A DNA stretch of 64,000 nucleotides from Pseudomonas putida. Its GTDB lineage: Bacteria > Pseudomonadota > Gammaproteobacteria > Pseudomonadales > Pseudomonadaceae. The position numbers were made by a program, and so were the translations under genes. The notes under the pieces were generated by a model, which saw only the letters and a list, made by a program, of their open reading frames with translations, was not told where the DNA came from and ran no database searches. The DNA is taken from contig NZ_MINI01000028.1 of NCBI RefSeq assembly GCF_002906855.1, positions 2,418,001 through 2,482,000 on the forward strand, read 5' to 3'. Below, piece after piece: positions 36,083-44,900 of the stretch (positions within the stretch are counted from its first letter, which is position 1; each line of letters starts with the position of its first letter).

Positions 36083-36348
36083 CGCAGGTTAACCTACTTT
36101 AGTTGATCGATTGATCGGCCAGGGCTTAGGGGTTGAGATAAATTATGGCGCCTAAGCTCTGAAATTAATTAAGCGATCCTTGTTTTACAACCTCGGACGC
36201 TGAGCATTCGTAGTCACTTGTCATCGGAGGAAATGAATTTAATGGCAACAACTTGGGGGCTGCATCGTCTATAGGCCTTCTATCCTGAGTTTGTAGGCTA
36301 GTGAACGAGCAGTTGCGCTCGGTGCTCGTCGCGGAGGGGGATTAGTAC

Positions 36349-36592
36349 ATGGAGGTCGTAGAGTTGATACAGTTGTTGCCAGCGCTCGACCCTTACATGA
36401 AAGTGCTGATGACGCATGTAGATTAGAGGCTTGAAGACGTAGTTGCCTACTATGAAGATCTGGTATGCGAAGAGCGGGTGTTCGGATATTACCATCTCGA
36501 TGGTTTCCCAAGGCGCTGACGCAAGCACTGCTGAGAGAGTGATCGTCATCGACATGTGTGAACGCCTTGAAGACTGGGTCAATGAGCGGTGA
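36349..36592 (+). pseudogene. decayed copy of small gene 51762-52013
   Basis: The sequence follows the intact copy (VELIQLLPALDPYMKVLMT) but has an in-frame TAG in place of a Ser codon and a later deletion that breaks the frame near GADAS. It resumes as VIVIDMCERLEDW up to TGA 36592. Nonfunctional. Confidence 0.85.
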
Positions 36593-36611
36593 TGCCACTG
36601 CACCTGCCGTC

Positions 36612-37440
36612 TCATCCCTCCAGCTTTCTGATAAGGCCGCCAAACTGCTGAGCTGGCTCCACATAGCGAAGGGCTGATTTCATGTCGCTCCACCCCACGT
36701 ACTCCATGAGCGTTTTGATGTCCCAGCCTGAGCTTGCAGCCCACGTAGCAACCCCGCGTCGGATCGAGTGAGCACTATAGATCTGGGAGGGTAGGCCACA
36801 GCGCTCAAGTGTGTCGCGAAGCAGAGGTATCAGGCTGTGGGCTGCAAGTGGTCTCTCGCTGATGTTGCCCCAGCGATCGATACCTCTGAACACACCTCCG
36901 CGGCTAAGGCCAGCAATCTCGATCCAGTTCAGGTAAGCCTCGACAGGGCAAAGCTTGCTCAGCGATGGGGTTCTGTACTCGCGCCCGATGTTCTGCCGAT
37001 CTCCCTTGCTAGACCCGAGGTAAAACTTAATCCCGACGTAGCGCTCGGCATGCGTGTTTTCGATCGTGAGCCTGGCAAGCTCGTCCCCGCGGAAGCCTCT
37101 CCAGAATCCTATCGTCAGCAGAGCGATATCGCGACTCGCCTTGAGAAGAGCGGTCATGTTGCCGACGGATCTTGCCTGAGCAGCCTCATCCTCGAGATGC
37201 GCGACTGCCTTCTCAAGATGCAGCAACGCTAGCGGGGCGGCTTGCTTCTGCTGGACGGGGTGCAGCGCCCTGATGCCTTTGAGCAACTGCCTGAGCTTTG
37301 GTGCCTTGGTCGGATCTGGGAAGCCGTTGCTCTGATGCCAGTTGGCGAGCGCAGCCAAGCGCTGCTTGAGGGTGCTAAGCGCCAGCTGGTCAGCGTACTC
37401 AGCGATGTACCGCACCACTGACTCGGTTGTAGTGGGCAGA
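36612..37440 (-). pseudogene. N-terminally truncated tyrosine recombinase
   Basis: About 276 codons match the C-terminal 80 per cent of the recombinase at 52034-53059 and keep the catalytic set (Arg in RGFRGDEL, HxxR in SAHSIRRG, Tyr in LRYVEP). The N-terminal core-binding region up to LPTTTESVV is missing, replaced at about 37441 by unrelated sequence in another frame. A shorter product from ATG 37418 could be made, but probably lacks full function. Confidence 0.8.
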
Positions 37441-37696
37441 TAGGGGCATTGGAGGGGGCGAGGAGCACACCGGTGAGTTCCCCGCGAATCTCATCTGGCA
37501 GCCAGGTCTCCAGTGGACGACGAAAATTGGCTTCCAACTCTTGTGCGGTCATCACTACATGGTCAGGGTGCAGTCGGTGTAAGTGAGCGCTGGCCTGCCT
37601 GAGCAGCTCGAACCCCTCAACACGATTGCGCGCGCACTTGGACGCGGCGTCAGCAAGCCGCCACAGGAGATTCCTCCGGTACGCTTCTCTATCCAA
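37441..37696 (-). pseudogene. 5' fragment of a gene fused to the truncated recombinase
   Basis: A good start (MDREAYRRNLLWRLADAASKC) opens a frame of about 85 codons (EGFELLRQASAHLHRLHPDH, ANFRRPLETWLPDEIRGELTGVLL) and then runs into the recombinase repeat out of frame. It looks like a gene cut by the recombination event that made the R1 boundary. Confidence 0.55.
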
Positions 37697-37723
37697 GTGA
37701 TAATCCTCCTGTAATCCCAGGAG

Positions 37724-37879
37724 TTGCTAGCGGCCCGCCAATCAAATGGTCAGACGCCCACGCCTAGTCGTTCAATACTGGCTCATTCATTCGGTTTTGC
37801 CAGACATTCTCAAAAAACCATGGGACGCGACGGTCGAGAGGCGGCCAATCGCGTACTGGCCTTCAGCGGCAAATCATAA
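37724..37879 (+). other. short open frame, possible qatA remnant
   Basis: A 51-residue open frame ending GRDGREAANRVLAFSGKS lies directly before qatB. It could be the last codons of a deleted qatA, but there is no motif to prove it. Given only as a candidate. Confidence 0.2.
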
Positions 37880-37890
37880 GGATTGATGAT

Positions 37891-38754
37891 ATGGGTACCT
37901 CCAAAGGATATGGAGGCCCGAGCTCCGGCTTGGTGCCTTCCTGGATTGATGATGTCGCGCAGCCAGCCGCACCAGCAGCTCAACCGAACGGGCCAAGCCA
38001 ATCAAATCCATCTCAGCCCGGTTCTGCGCCATCACAGTCAGGCTCAACTCCGTCAGCACCAGTGAATAATGACGGCACGGGCTCACTTCGGGGTGCACGC
38101 AGTAGCTTCACCCGATTCGCCCGCACAGGAAGCCCCAGCGATTTGGGGAATGCCCTGTCTTCCTATGTGCGTAAAGGCGTAGGAGGATCATCTAGAGGCG
38201 CGCGTCGCATGGGGACATCCCGCGCTACCGCGGCGAAGCTGCTGAGTATCTTCGGTGATGTTCAGCGCAACGGGGCAGCAGAGACACTGCGGCGGTTGCA
38301 GCTCACCGTGGCTCCAGGGCAACCGGCCTCCCAGGTGCTCCTCACTCTGCTTGAATTCATTTGCCCACCTGGCGGCGCGATTGACGAAGGTGTTGCTCGC
38401 CAAGCTGCACTGAAAACGATCGTCGAACTGGACGAGGCAGGCAGCGGTAGCTTCGAGGATATGACTCAAGCTGATCGGCAAAACTTCTTCCTCGACTTCG
38501 TAGCGAATTCGATTGAGAGCATGATCATGGCGGACTTGGGTGGCAGGGGCATCACCATGCCGGATGATGTTGAAGCAGTTGAGCGCATCCAATCTCAACT
38601 GAGTTCATTCATCACGGGCTGTACACGAGGCCAGCTCGCCAACCGTTTGGAGCAATGGCCGGCGCCCACAGACCAAGAGGTCAATCAGGTAACTTCTGCG
38701 ATCTATGAGGCGGCATTCGATCTAATCGCGACTGCGGCGGAGGGGCTGGAATGA
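37891..38754 (+). CDS. qatB: Qat anti-phage system protein QatB
   Basis: The 287-residue product begins MGTSKGYGGPSSGLVPSW and has the QatB core ARSSFTRFARTGS, LGNALSSYVRKGVGGSSRGARRMGTSRA. A low-complexity Pro/Ser/Gln linker lies at about 24-60. Start ATG at 37891, after AAGGA. Its end overlaps the qatC start by four bases (ATGA). In known Qat loci the order is qatA-qatB-qatC-qatD; here qatA is not seen upstream. Confidence 0.85.
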   Translation: MGTSKGYGGPSSGLVPSWIDDVAQPAAPAAQPNGPSQSNPSQPGSAPSQSGSTPSAPVNNDGTGSLRGARSSFTRFARTGSPSDLGNALSSYVRKGVGGSSRGARRMGTSRATAAKLLSIFGDVQRNGAAETLRRLQLTVAPGQPASQVLLTLLEFICPPGGAIDEGVARQAALKTIVELDEAGSGSFEDMTQADRQNFFLDFVANSIESMIMADLGGRGITMPDDVEAVERIQSQLSSFITGCTRGQLANRLEQWPAPTDQEVNQVTSAIYEAAFDLIATAAEGLE

Positions 38755-40127
38755 GGCATCACAGCATTATTTGCCGACTTGGCCAAACGGATGACCAGGA
38801 TCTGGATCTTCTGGAGCCAGGCAGTGTCATCACCAACATCCCGTTCTTGGACGGACTTGGACGACTGCAGTTCGGGATTGGCCAGGCCATTGACCAATTG
38901 GCTAATCTGGGCCTGGGCCCAGGAGAGACTGCCGTCGACCTGGCACTCTTGGCGGCGACTCTTACCGCGGCGGACACTAGGATCTCGAGGGACACTGAAT
39001 CGGAGAATGCCTGGACGAGAGAGATCGACCTCTACGTCCCCGTTGCAGATCCCGCATTGTGGACAGCAACCTCCGATTTGCTGGTCTCAACATTGAAATT
39101 CCTCACCGGTGACCGCTGGCGCCTAGTGTTTCGCGAGCGCCCGACAGGGATCGAGGAATTATCTCCCGCTCCGGAAACCTTGAGAACAGACGAATCTGAC
39201 AGCGTTTGCCTCTTCTCGGGGGGGATGGACAGCTTTATCGGCGCGATCAATCTACTAGGTGGCGGCGGCAAGCCGCTACTTGTTAGCCATTACTGGGACA
39301 CCAACAGCACCAGCACCTATCAGAACGACTGCCGGGCTGCGCTGCAGGAGAGGTTTTCCGAGACGTCGATTAACCACGTCCAGGCCCGCGTTGGGTTCCC
39401 GCACGACCTTGTGGAGGGTGGTGGTAGCGAAGACACACTTCGAGCGCGCTCCTTCCTATTCTTTGCACTGGCGGCCATGGCCGCAGAAGCGATCGGTGAG
39501 TCGATCACCATCCATGTTCCTGAAAATGGCTTGATCTCCCTGAACGTACCGCTAGATCCGCGCCGCCTGGGAGCATGCAGCACTCGTACGACCCATCCTT
39601 ATTACATGGCGCGGGTAAATGAGTTGTTTGGACGCCTAGGGTTGAGCACAAGGTTGTTTAATATGTTCAGCCATCTCACCAAGGGTCAAATGGCAGAGCT
39701 GTGCACCGACCCCGCGTTCCTCGCGGATCATGTGCATCTCACAATGTCGTGCTCATCGCCCGGAAAGGCGAGGTACCATCCCGACCCCGCGAATCGATCA
39801 CCCAAGCACTGCGGGTTCTGCGTCCCCTGCATCATAAGGCGGGCAGCAATTCACCGCGGTTGTGGGCCGGATCAGACACGGTATGTCATCCCAGATCTGC
39901 ATGCGCAAGCTCTGGACACGAACAAGTCGGATGGCGAACATGTGCGCTCATTTCAGCTGGCCATCGCGCGCCTCAAGCGTGCACCCCAGCGCGCCAAGTT
40001 CGCCATCCATGAGCCCGGGCCGCTGATCGACCATCCAGATAACTTGGATGACTTTGAACAGGTCTTTCGAGAGGGGTTGCTGGAAGTCGACGATTACCTT
40101 GAGGGCGTGACCGCCGTACCACTATGA
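38751..40127 (+). CDS. qatC: Qat anti-phage system protein QatC (QueC-like)
   Basis: This 458-residue QueC-like enzyme has the PP-loop ATP pyrophosphatase motif SGGMDS at residues 156-161 and a C-terminal zinc site HCGFCVPC. QueC makes preQ0 (7-deazaguanine) in queuosine synthesis; in defence operons such enzymes modify or act on a partner. The ATG overlaps the qatB stop, and the TGA overlaps the qatD start. Confidence 0.88.
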   Translation: MRHHSIICRLGQTDDQDLDLLEPGSVITNIPFLDGLGRLQFGIGQAIDQLANLGLGPGETAVDLALLAATLTAADTRISRDTESENAWTREIDLYVPVADPALWTATSDLLVSTLKFLTGDRWRLVFRERPTGIEELSPAPETLRTDESDSVCLFSGGMDSFIGAINLLGGGGKPLLVSHYWDTNSTSTYQNDCRAALQERFSETSINHVQARVGFPHDLVEGGGSEDTLRARSFLFFALAAMAAEAIGESITIHVPENGLISLNVPLDPRRLGACSTRTTHPYYMARVNELFGRLGLSTRLFNMFSHLTKGQMAELCTDPAFLADHVHLTMSCSSPGKARYHPDPANRSPKHCGFCVPCIIRRAAIHRGCGPDQTRYVIPDLHAQALDTNKSDGEHVRSFQLAIARLKRAPQRAKFAIHEPGPLIDHPDNLDDFEQVFREGLLEVDDYLEGVTAVPL

Positions 40128-40891
40128 AGCCGCAGAATAAATCGATTCCAAAGTGGGTAGACTTCCATTGCCACCTCGACCTCTATCCCGATCACGAGCG
40201 CCTCATCGTGGAGTGCGATCAGGCAGAGGTTGCCACCTTAGCTGTGACCACGACACCGAAAGCATGGCGACGCAATCGTGAGATCGCGGCATCGTCTCGG
40301 CATGTCCGCGTAGCGTTGGGGCTTCATCCTCAATTGGTGGCAGAGCGTGAGTCTGAACTGCCTCTTCTGGAGCGCCTGCTTGAGGAGACTCGATACGTAG
40401 GCGAGGTAGGCCTTGACGCCGGGCCCCAATTCTATCGGAGCTTTGAAGCCCAAGAGAGGGTATTTAGGAGGGTGCTTGAGGCTTGCTCGGAGCAAGGCGG
40501 TAAAATCCTCACTGTTCACAGCGTGCGCTGCGTGGGAAAGGTGCTAACCCATATCGAGAAATTGCTCCCGAGCGACCGTGGGAAGGTGGTACTCCACTGG
40601 TTTACCGGAAGCCCCAGTGAAGCTAGGAGGGCTGTCGAGCTTGGATGCTACTTCTCGATTAATTCGCAGATGCTTGCCTCCGCCAAGCATCGGAGCCTCG
40701 TCGCCTTGCTCCCGTCCAACCGAATTCTCACCGAGACGGACGGCCCATTCGTTCAAAGCGAAGGGCGTCCAACCAGACCTGCTATTGATATTCCCAAAAC
40801 GGTACGGACGTTGGCACTTATTCGAGGGCAATCATCTGAGCAAACTGCAATTCAAATCATCAGCAACTTGCGTGATTTGATACGCACCTAA
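40124..40891 (+). CDS. qatD: Qat anti-phage system protein QatD (TatD-like DNase)
   Basis: This 255-residue metal-dependent hydrolase has TatD-family residues FHCHLD, GLHP, EVGLD, HS, HWF and TETDGP. Start ATG 40124 overlaps the qatC stop by four bases. Third gene of the qatBCD cluster. Confidence 0.88.
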   Translation: MKPQNKSIPKWVDFHCHLDLYPDHERLIVECDQAEVATLAVTTTPKAWRRNREIAASSRHVRVALGLHPQLVAERESELPLLERLLEETRYVGEVGLDAGPQFYRSFEAQERVFRRVLEACSEQGGKILTVHSVRCVGKVLTHIEKLLPSDRGKVVLHWFTGSPSEARRAVELGCYFSINSQMLASAKHRSLVALLPSNRILTETDGPFVQSEGRPTRPAIDIPKTVRTLALIRGQSSEQTAIQIISNLRDLIRT

Positions 40892-40960
40892 ATCAAACCC
40901 ATCTGCATGCAGTCTTATGCAGTCATTTGCTAGTCAGCATAAAGGAATACTACTACTTTC

Positions 40961-41563
40961 ATGAATGAATTAATTGATGCTATAAATACCTCGCGATCAG
41001 CTCTATTGTCAGTCACTAACACTTCAAAGAGTCCGGAGTTTGCGACTGCCTTACAGTTCTGGACGAAAATCTTGGAAAACTGTGAAGCCGTTGCGCTGCT
41101 GCTTAACCATAATTTTAATGTGCAAGCGTTTGCCGTCCATCGAATTTCTATTGAACATTTAGCAAATTTTGCCGCATTGCTGAAGGGCTTGTGCACCGTC
41201 GAGCAGCTTCAGAAGAAATCGGAGGCAGATATCGTAAAGCAGGCGAGACTACTGAGTGAGGGCGAAGATAAATCGCCTGTCTTGACCGATGAAAACAAAA
41301 ACGCCTTGGCTGGGTTACGAGATAGGCTTACAACAAAAGAGGACGAAGAAAAGTCACAGAACACATTTAATCTGCTAGCTGAATGCGGGTTGAGTTGCCT
41401 CTACGTTGAATATCGGATCATTTCACTAGGCGCTGCTCATTCAACTTTAGTTTCTATCATTCAATCAAGTTCGACGGAGGAAATTGATAAAGTCAAAAAA
41501 AGCGTTGTTAATCTGCTTAAATTTCCTACGGCCTTGCTAGGCGAATTCATGGAGAAGCGTTAG
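40961..41563 (+). CDS. DUF5677-like helical protein
   Basis: The 200-residue all-helical protein has blocks AVALLLNHNFNVQAFAVHRISIEHLANF and CLYVEYRIISLGAAHS. These resemble DUF5677 (HEPN-like superfamily), though no complete catalytic R-x4-H motif is obvious. A+T-rich codons. Downstream of qatD on the same strand with 69 bases between; possible accessory. Confidence 0.55.
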   Translation: MNELIDAINTSRSALLSVTNTSKSPEFATALQFWTKILENCEAVALLLNHNFNVQAFAVHRISIEHLANFAALLKGLCTVEQLQKKSEADIVKQARLLSEGEDKSPVLTDENKNALAGLRDRLTTKEDEEKSQNTFNLLAECGLSCLYVEYRIISLGAAHSTLVSIIQSSSTEEIDKVKKSVVNLLKFPTALLGEFMEKR

Positions 41564-41989
41564 GAGTTCATACCTCGTAAGCAGCGATAAGCTGTTCGTA
41601 GCGACCCTGGGAGTATTTTTGAGTACACATATCGGTGAGTACAGGGTCGCACGACACATAATGCTTGACGAAGGTTGAAGAAAGTAAGTGCCTGTCATTG
41701 TGTTTCCGCCCTCCCGAAAATACGGGATGAGTGCGACTGAAGGTTGTTTCGAAAAATGACTGTGGCAATAAAACTGGGTGCAAGCCTATATTCGCGAGCG
41801 AGGCGCCAGGTAACTGTGGCTGCGTCGGCCGATAGCCTTGCTGGCCTTCAGTTACTCCGCTCAGCTACCCGCATGGATATGAATCGTCATAGGTATTTCT
41901 CTAGCTCTTCTTTGACCAGCTTATCGAGCACCTTTTCTCACGCGAAAATGCGCTCATTCTAGGCATCGTGCTTCAACAAGTGAGATTTC
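41564..41989. other. intergenic gap with GAGTAC repeats
   Basis: 425 bases without a convincing gene. A 71-residue minus-strand frame (41568-41783) is open, but without ribosome site support. The sequence around 41611-41645 has GAGTAT and two GAGTAC words spaced too far apart for the LexA2-type motif. Confidence 0.35.
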
Positions 41990-44900
41990 TCATACCTCTG
42001 TATCGCCAGTCCTGACTCGCGCTTCCGCTTGCCCGAGCGTATCAACCGAGGCCTGCTCCCGGATAGCATTCTCAGCCTGCTGTTCTAACTTGTCAGGTGC
42101 CCGCCCAGAAGCCTCCGTTTCACTCTGTGGGTCGTCAGGGGATGACACTCGAGCCAGGAGCGCGCTCTGGTCATTCACGGTGTAAAGAGGAGCGATGCGC
42201 AGGAAAAGAATCTGAGCGTTCAGCGCCCTAGGTTGTTCCGGACGCTGAGCGGTCTGTTTGGTACTAATCAGCATGCGCTTGATGAGCGTGAAATAGGTAG
42301 GTGTAAACCCATAATCCTGAAGATAGGCGAACCCTTTCAGGCTACGTTCTAGAAAATCCGTGGGGCAATGTGGATGCCGGAACAGAGGCTCCAGAAGATG
42401 CGAAATCAGCTCAAGCATCATTGGAAAATCACACCTGCCGGTTACGAACAACTGGCTGATAAATCCGATTACCATGAATGCTGCAGAGTCAAAATCTACA
42501 GCAGGTGCCGCGAGGTAAAACCGCAAGCTTCTGATGCCCATATTCGCGAAGGCTAGACCTTGATCCATCATCGCGATCAGACTCGGAATGTCTACTGAGA
42601 CGAAGCTGCGACATGCTGCAATCAGCTTGATCAGTGCGCAGGAGTATTCAACGCGCCTAAGCACACCAATATCCTGCATCCCTTTGAGCAGCATTTGGGT
42701 CGATGCCGAGTGCACACCAAGTGCCAAGGCCAGTTGAAGCATCCGTGCATCCAGAGAGAGCAGACCAGCGTTGTACTCTTTGCACAACATCAGGGACGCA
42801 TGCTCCTCCACATCAAGTACGTCCCGGAGCCGATCTAGCTCAGGCGTCGTATGGAGTGGGCCATAGCAAGGCACCACGGTGCAAGAACTGGAAATCGCAA
42901 TATCGATACTGCTTAGGAAAGCTTGCTCGCGAGCGTGATCATCTTCGGTTTCCTCATGGAATCCCAGCTGCCCCTCATGGGTGAACATCGTGCCGCGCTT
43001 GCGGAAGGCCGACGACATTTCGATCTTCATGTCGAGCGATCGTCTAGTTGCGGTGCTGACATAGACTGTCGCCAGGTGACCGAGCACATCCAAAAGCCCC
43101 AGCATCGCCAGCTGGGTCAGCATCGACAGATCAACTACCCAGGTGGAGCCATTGAGAGAGCAGGGCAGGACGTCGTGACCTGTCCCCGCGACAGTAGAGA
43201 CTTGCAAGGACGGGCCATCCAGAGGCCAACCCCGCACGAGATCAATGATGTCTCGCCCCAAGCGATTCGCAACCAGACCTAGGGTAAGCGGATTTTGCTC
43301 ATAGAGCTTGAGTATGCTCTCACCTTGGGATTGATGCTGATCGAGATGCTGTAGGAAGACATTCAAATCCATTTCACCATTGGCATCGGTCGGGATTCTC
43401 ATCGAAACCAAGGTCTTGCTCGGAACGACGGAGTCCCGAACCCGATTATGAGAAAGCTCCATTAGCCGCTGGTGAATCGTCATGATGCGCCTCACCTCTA
43501 AAACCTGCGTGCCCATCAGGTAACTGAACGTCACCTTCTCCGATACACCAAGGCCGATCAGGCCTAACGCAAACTCCGAATCCGGTGCGATAAACTCACC
43601 TACGGATGGATAGTGCGTGTCTCTACCATCGATGCTGACATGCCGGATTTCCCCATGCTCGTCAGCCAGCTCTACAGATGCTCCGGGCTCTACTACAGCT
43701 AGCGTCTGCTTAACCATGCCCATAATCGAGTCCGCTTCTTCAGTCAGCGTCAGCATCACCTTGACGTGGGTCGCTGCCAACTCAACATCTTCAAGGTTAT
43801 TCCGCATGGTGTGGGCAATACGAGCCAGTCCTTTTTCTGCTTGGCCATGGCGCATCTCGATGCTGGCCAACAGCAGCAGGTCTGTCGGTGAACCTGCAAG
43901 TTCCGGCGGAATTTCTGAAATGAGTACGTTCAGGTCGACAACACCTTCGCATGCGGCAACCCGGATCAACGTGAGCCAGGGGTTAGCATCTTGGCGGTGC
44001 TCAGAAACGGTTAGCTCCGCAATCTCGCGCATGCGAGCCCAGTCACCGGCACTGTTGAACAGAAACAAAGCCTGTTCCCGGGCTTCAGGCGACTGCCGCC
44101 AAGCCGTTGGCATAGAGTCGAGTAGATTCCTCGCCTGCGCATGGCGACCCACCAGGATGTAGCAGTGCAGCAAATCAACGTGCAGCGGCGTAAATGACTC
44201 GGCTGGGAGCAGCTTTTCGAACAGAAAAATTGCATCTTCGTATCGGTGAGCACGAAGCATTGCTCGAGCCGCCATTGCTAGCTTTTGAGGTTCTGTGGAC
44301 GCTGGCGCTAGCTCTGCGATTCGATCTACATACTGATTCCGGAGTGCGTCATCGTCCTCGTACGCTCGACTGGCGAAGCACAGGTCAATGACGGAGGTAC
44401 TGGCCGGAGAGAAATCACGCTCGGCAAGTTCCTTGCGGACGGTTGCCGCATCTGCTGTCTGCAACAGCATCTCCCAACTGAGCCGCCGAAGCATGGCCGA
44501 TACACGAGTCACAATGTCAGACGGAGTCCGCCTTGCCGCCTCATTACGCGCTACCTGTAGAAGATCATGACGGGACTGGGCCATGCAGGCATGACCAAAG
44601 CGGAGCAGTGACTCATCAGGCAAAGTATCGATCACAGCAGAGAATTGATCGGTTACTTCCCTCCATCGTTGGAGGTCGCACATAGCCTCGACTTCAACCC
44701 GAGTCACAGCGGTCGTTATGCTGGCGCCCTTTATTTTGGCTTGCTGAACGAGCTCGAGCGCTTCCGCGGGACGCTGCAGTAACACCATCGCGTAGGCTAG
44801 ATTAGCGATAACCTCGCTCACTGTCTTAGCGCTTTGCGAAGCCCAGATCGTATTGTCTCGATCATCAAAGCAAGCCATAGCGTCCGACAAGACTGCTACA

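Larger units (their letters stand above)
36258..37440. repeat. left copy (R1) of a 1.2-kb direct repeat
   Basis: This segment is homologous, in the same orientation, to 51672-52862. Both begin at GGCTGCATC, contain the same small gene followed by a minus-strand tyrosine recombinase, and end at the same base (GGCAGA). R1 is decayed: the small gene has stop and frameshift mutations and the recombinase lacks its N-terminus. Confidence 0.9.

Noticed and set aside
41568..41783. 71-codon minus-strand frame
   Set aside because: C-terminal part looks protein-like, but there is no ribosome site or family; left as gap.
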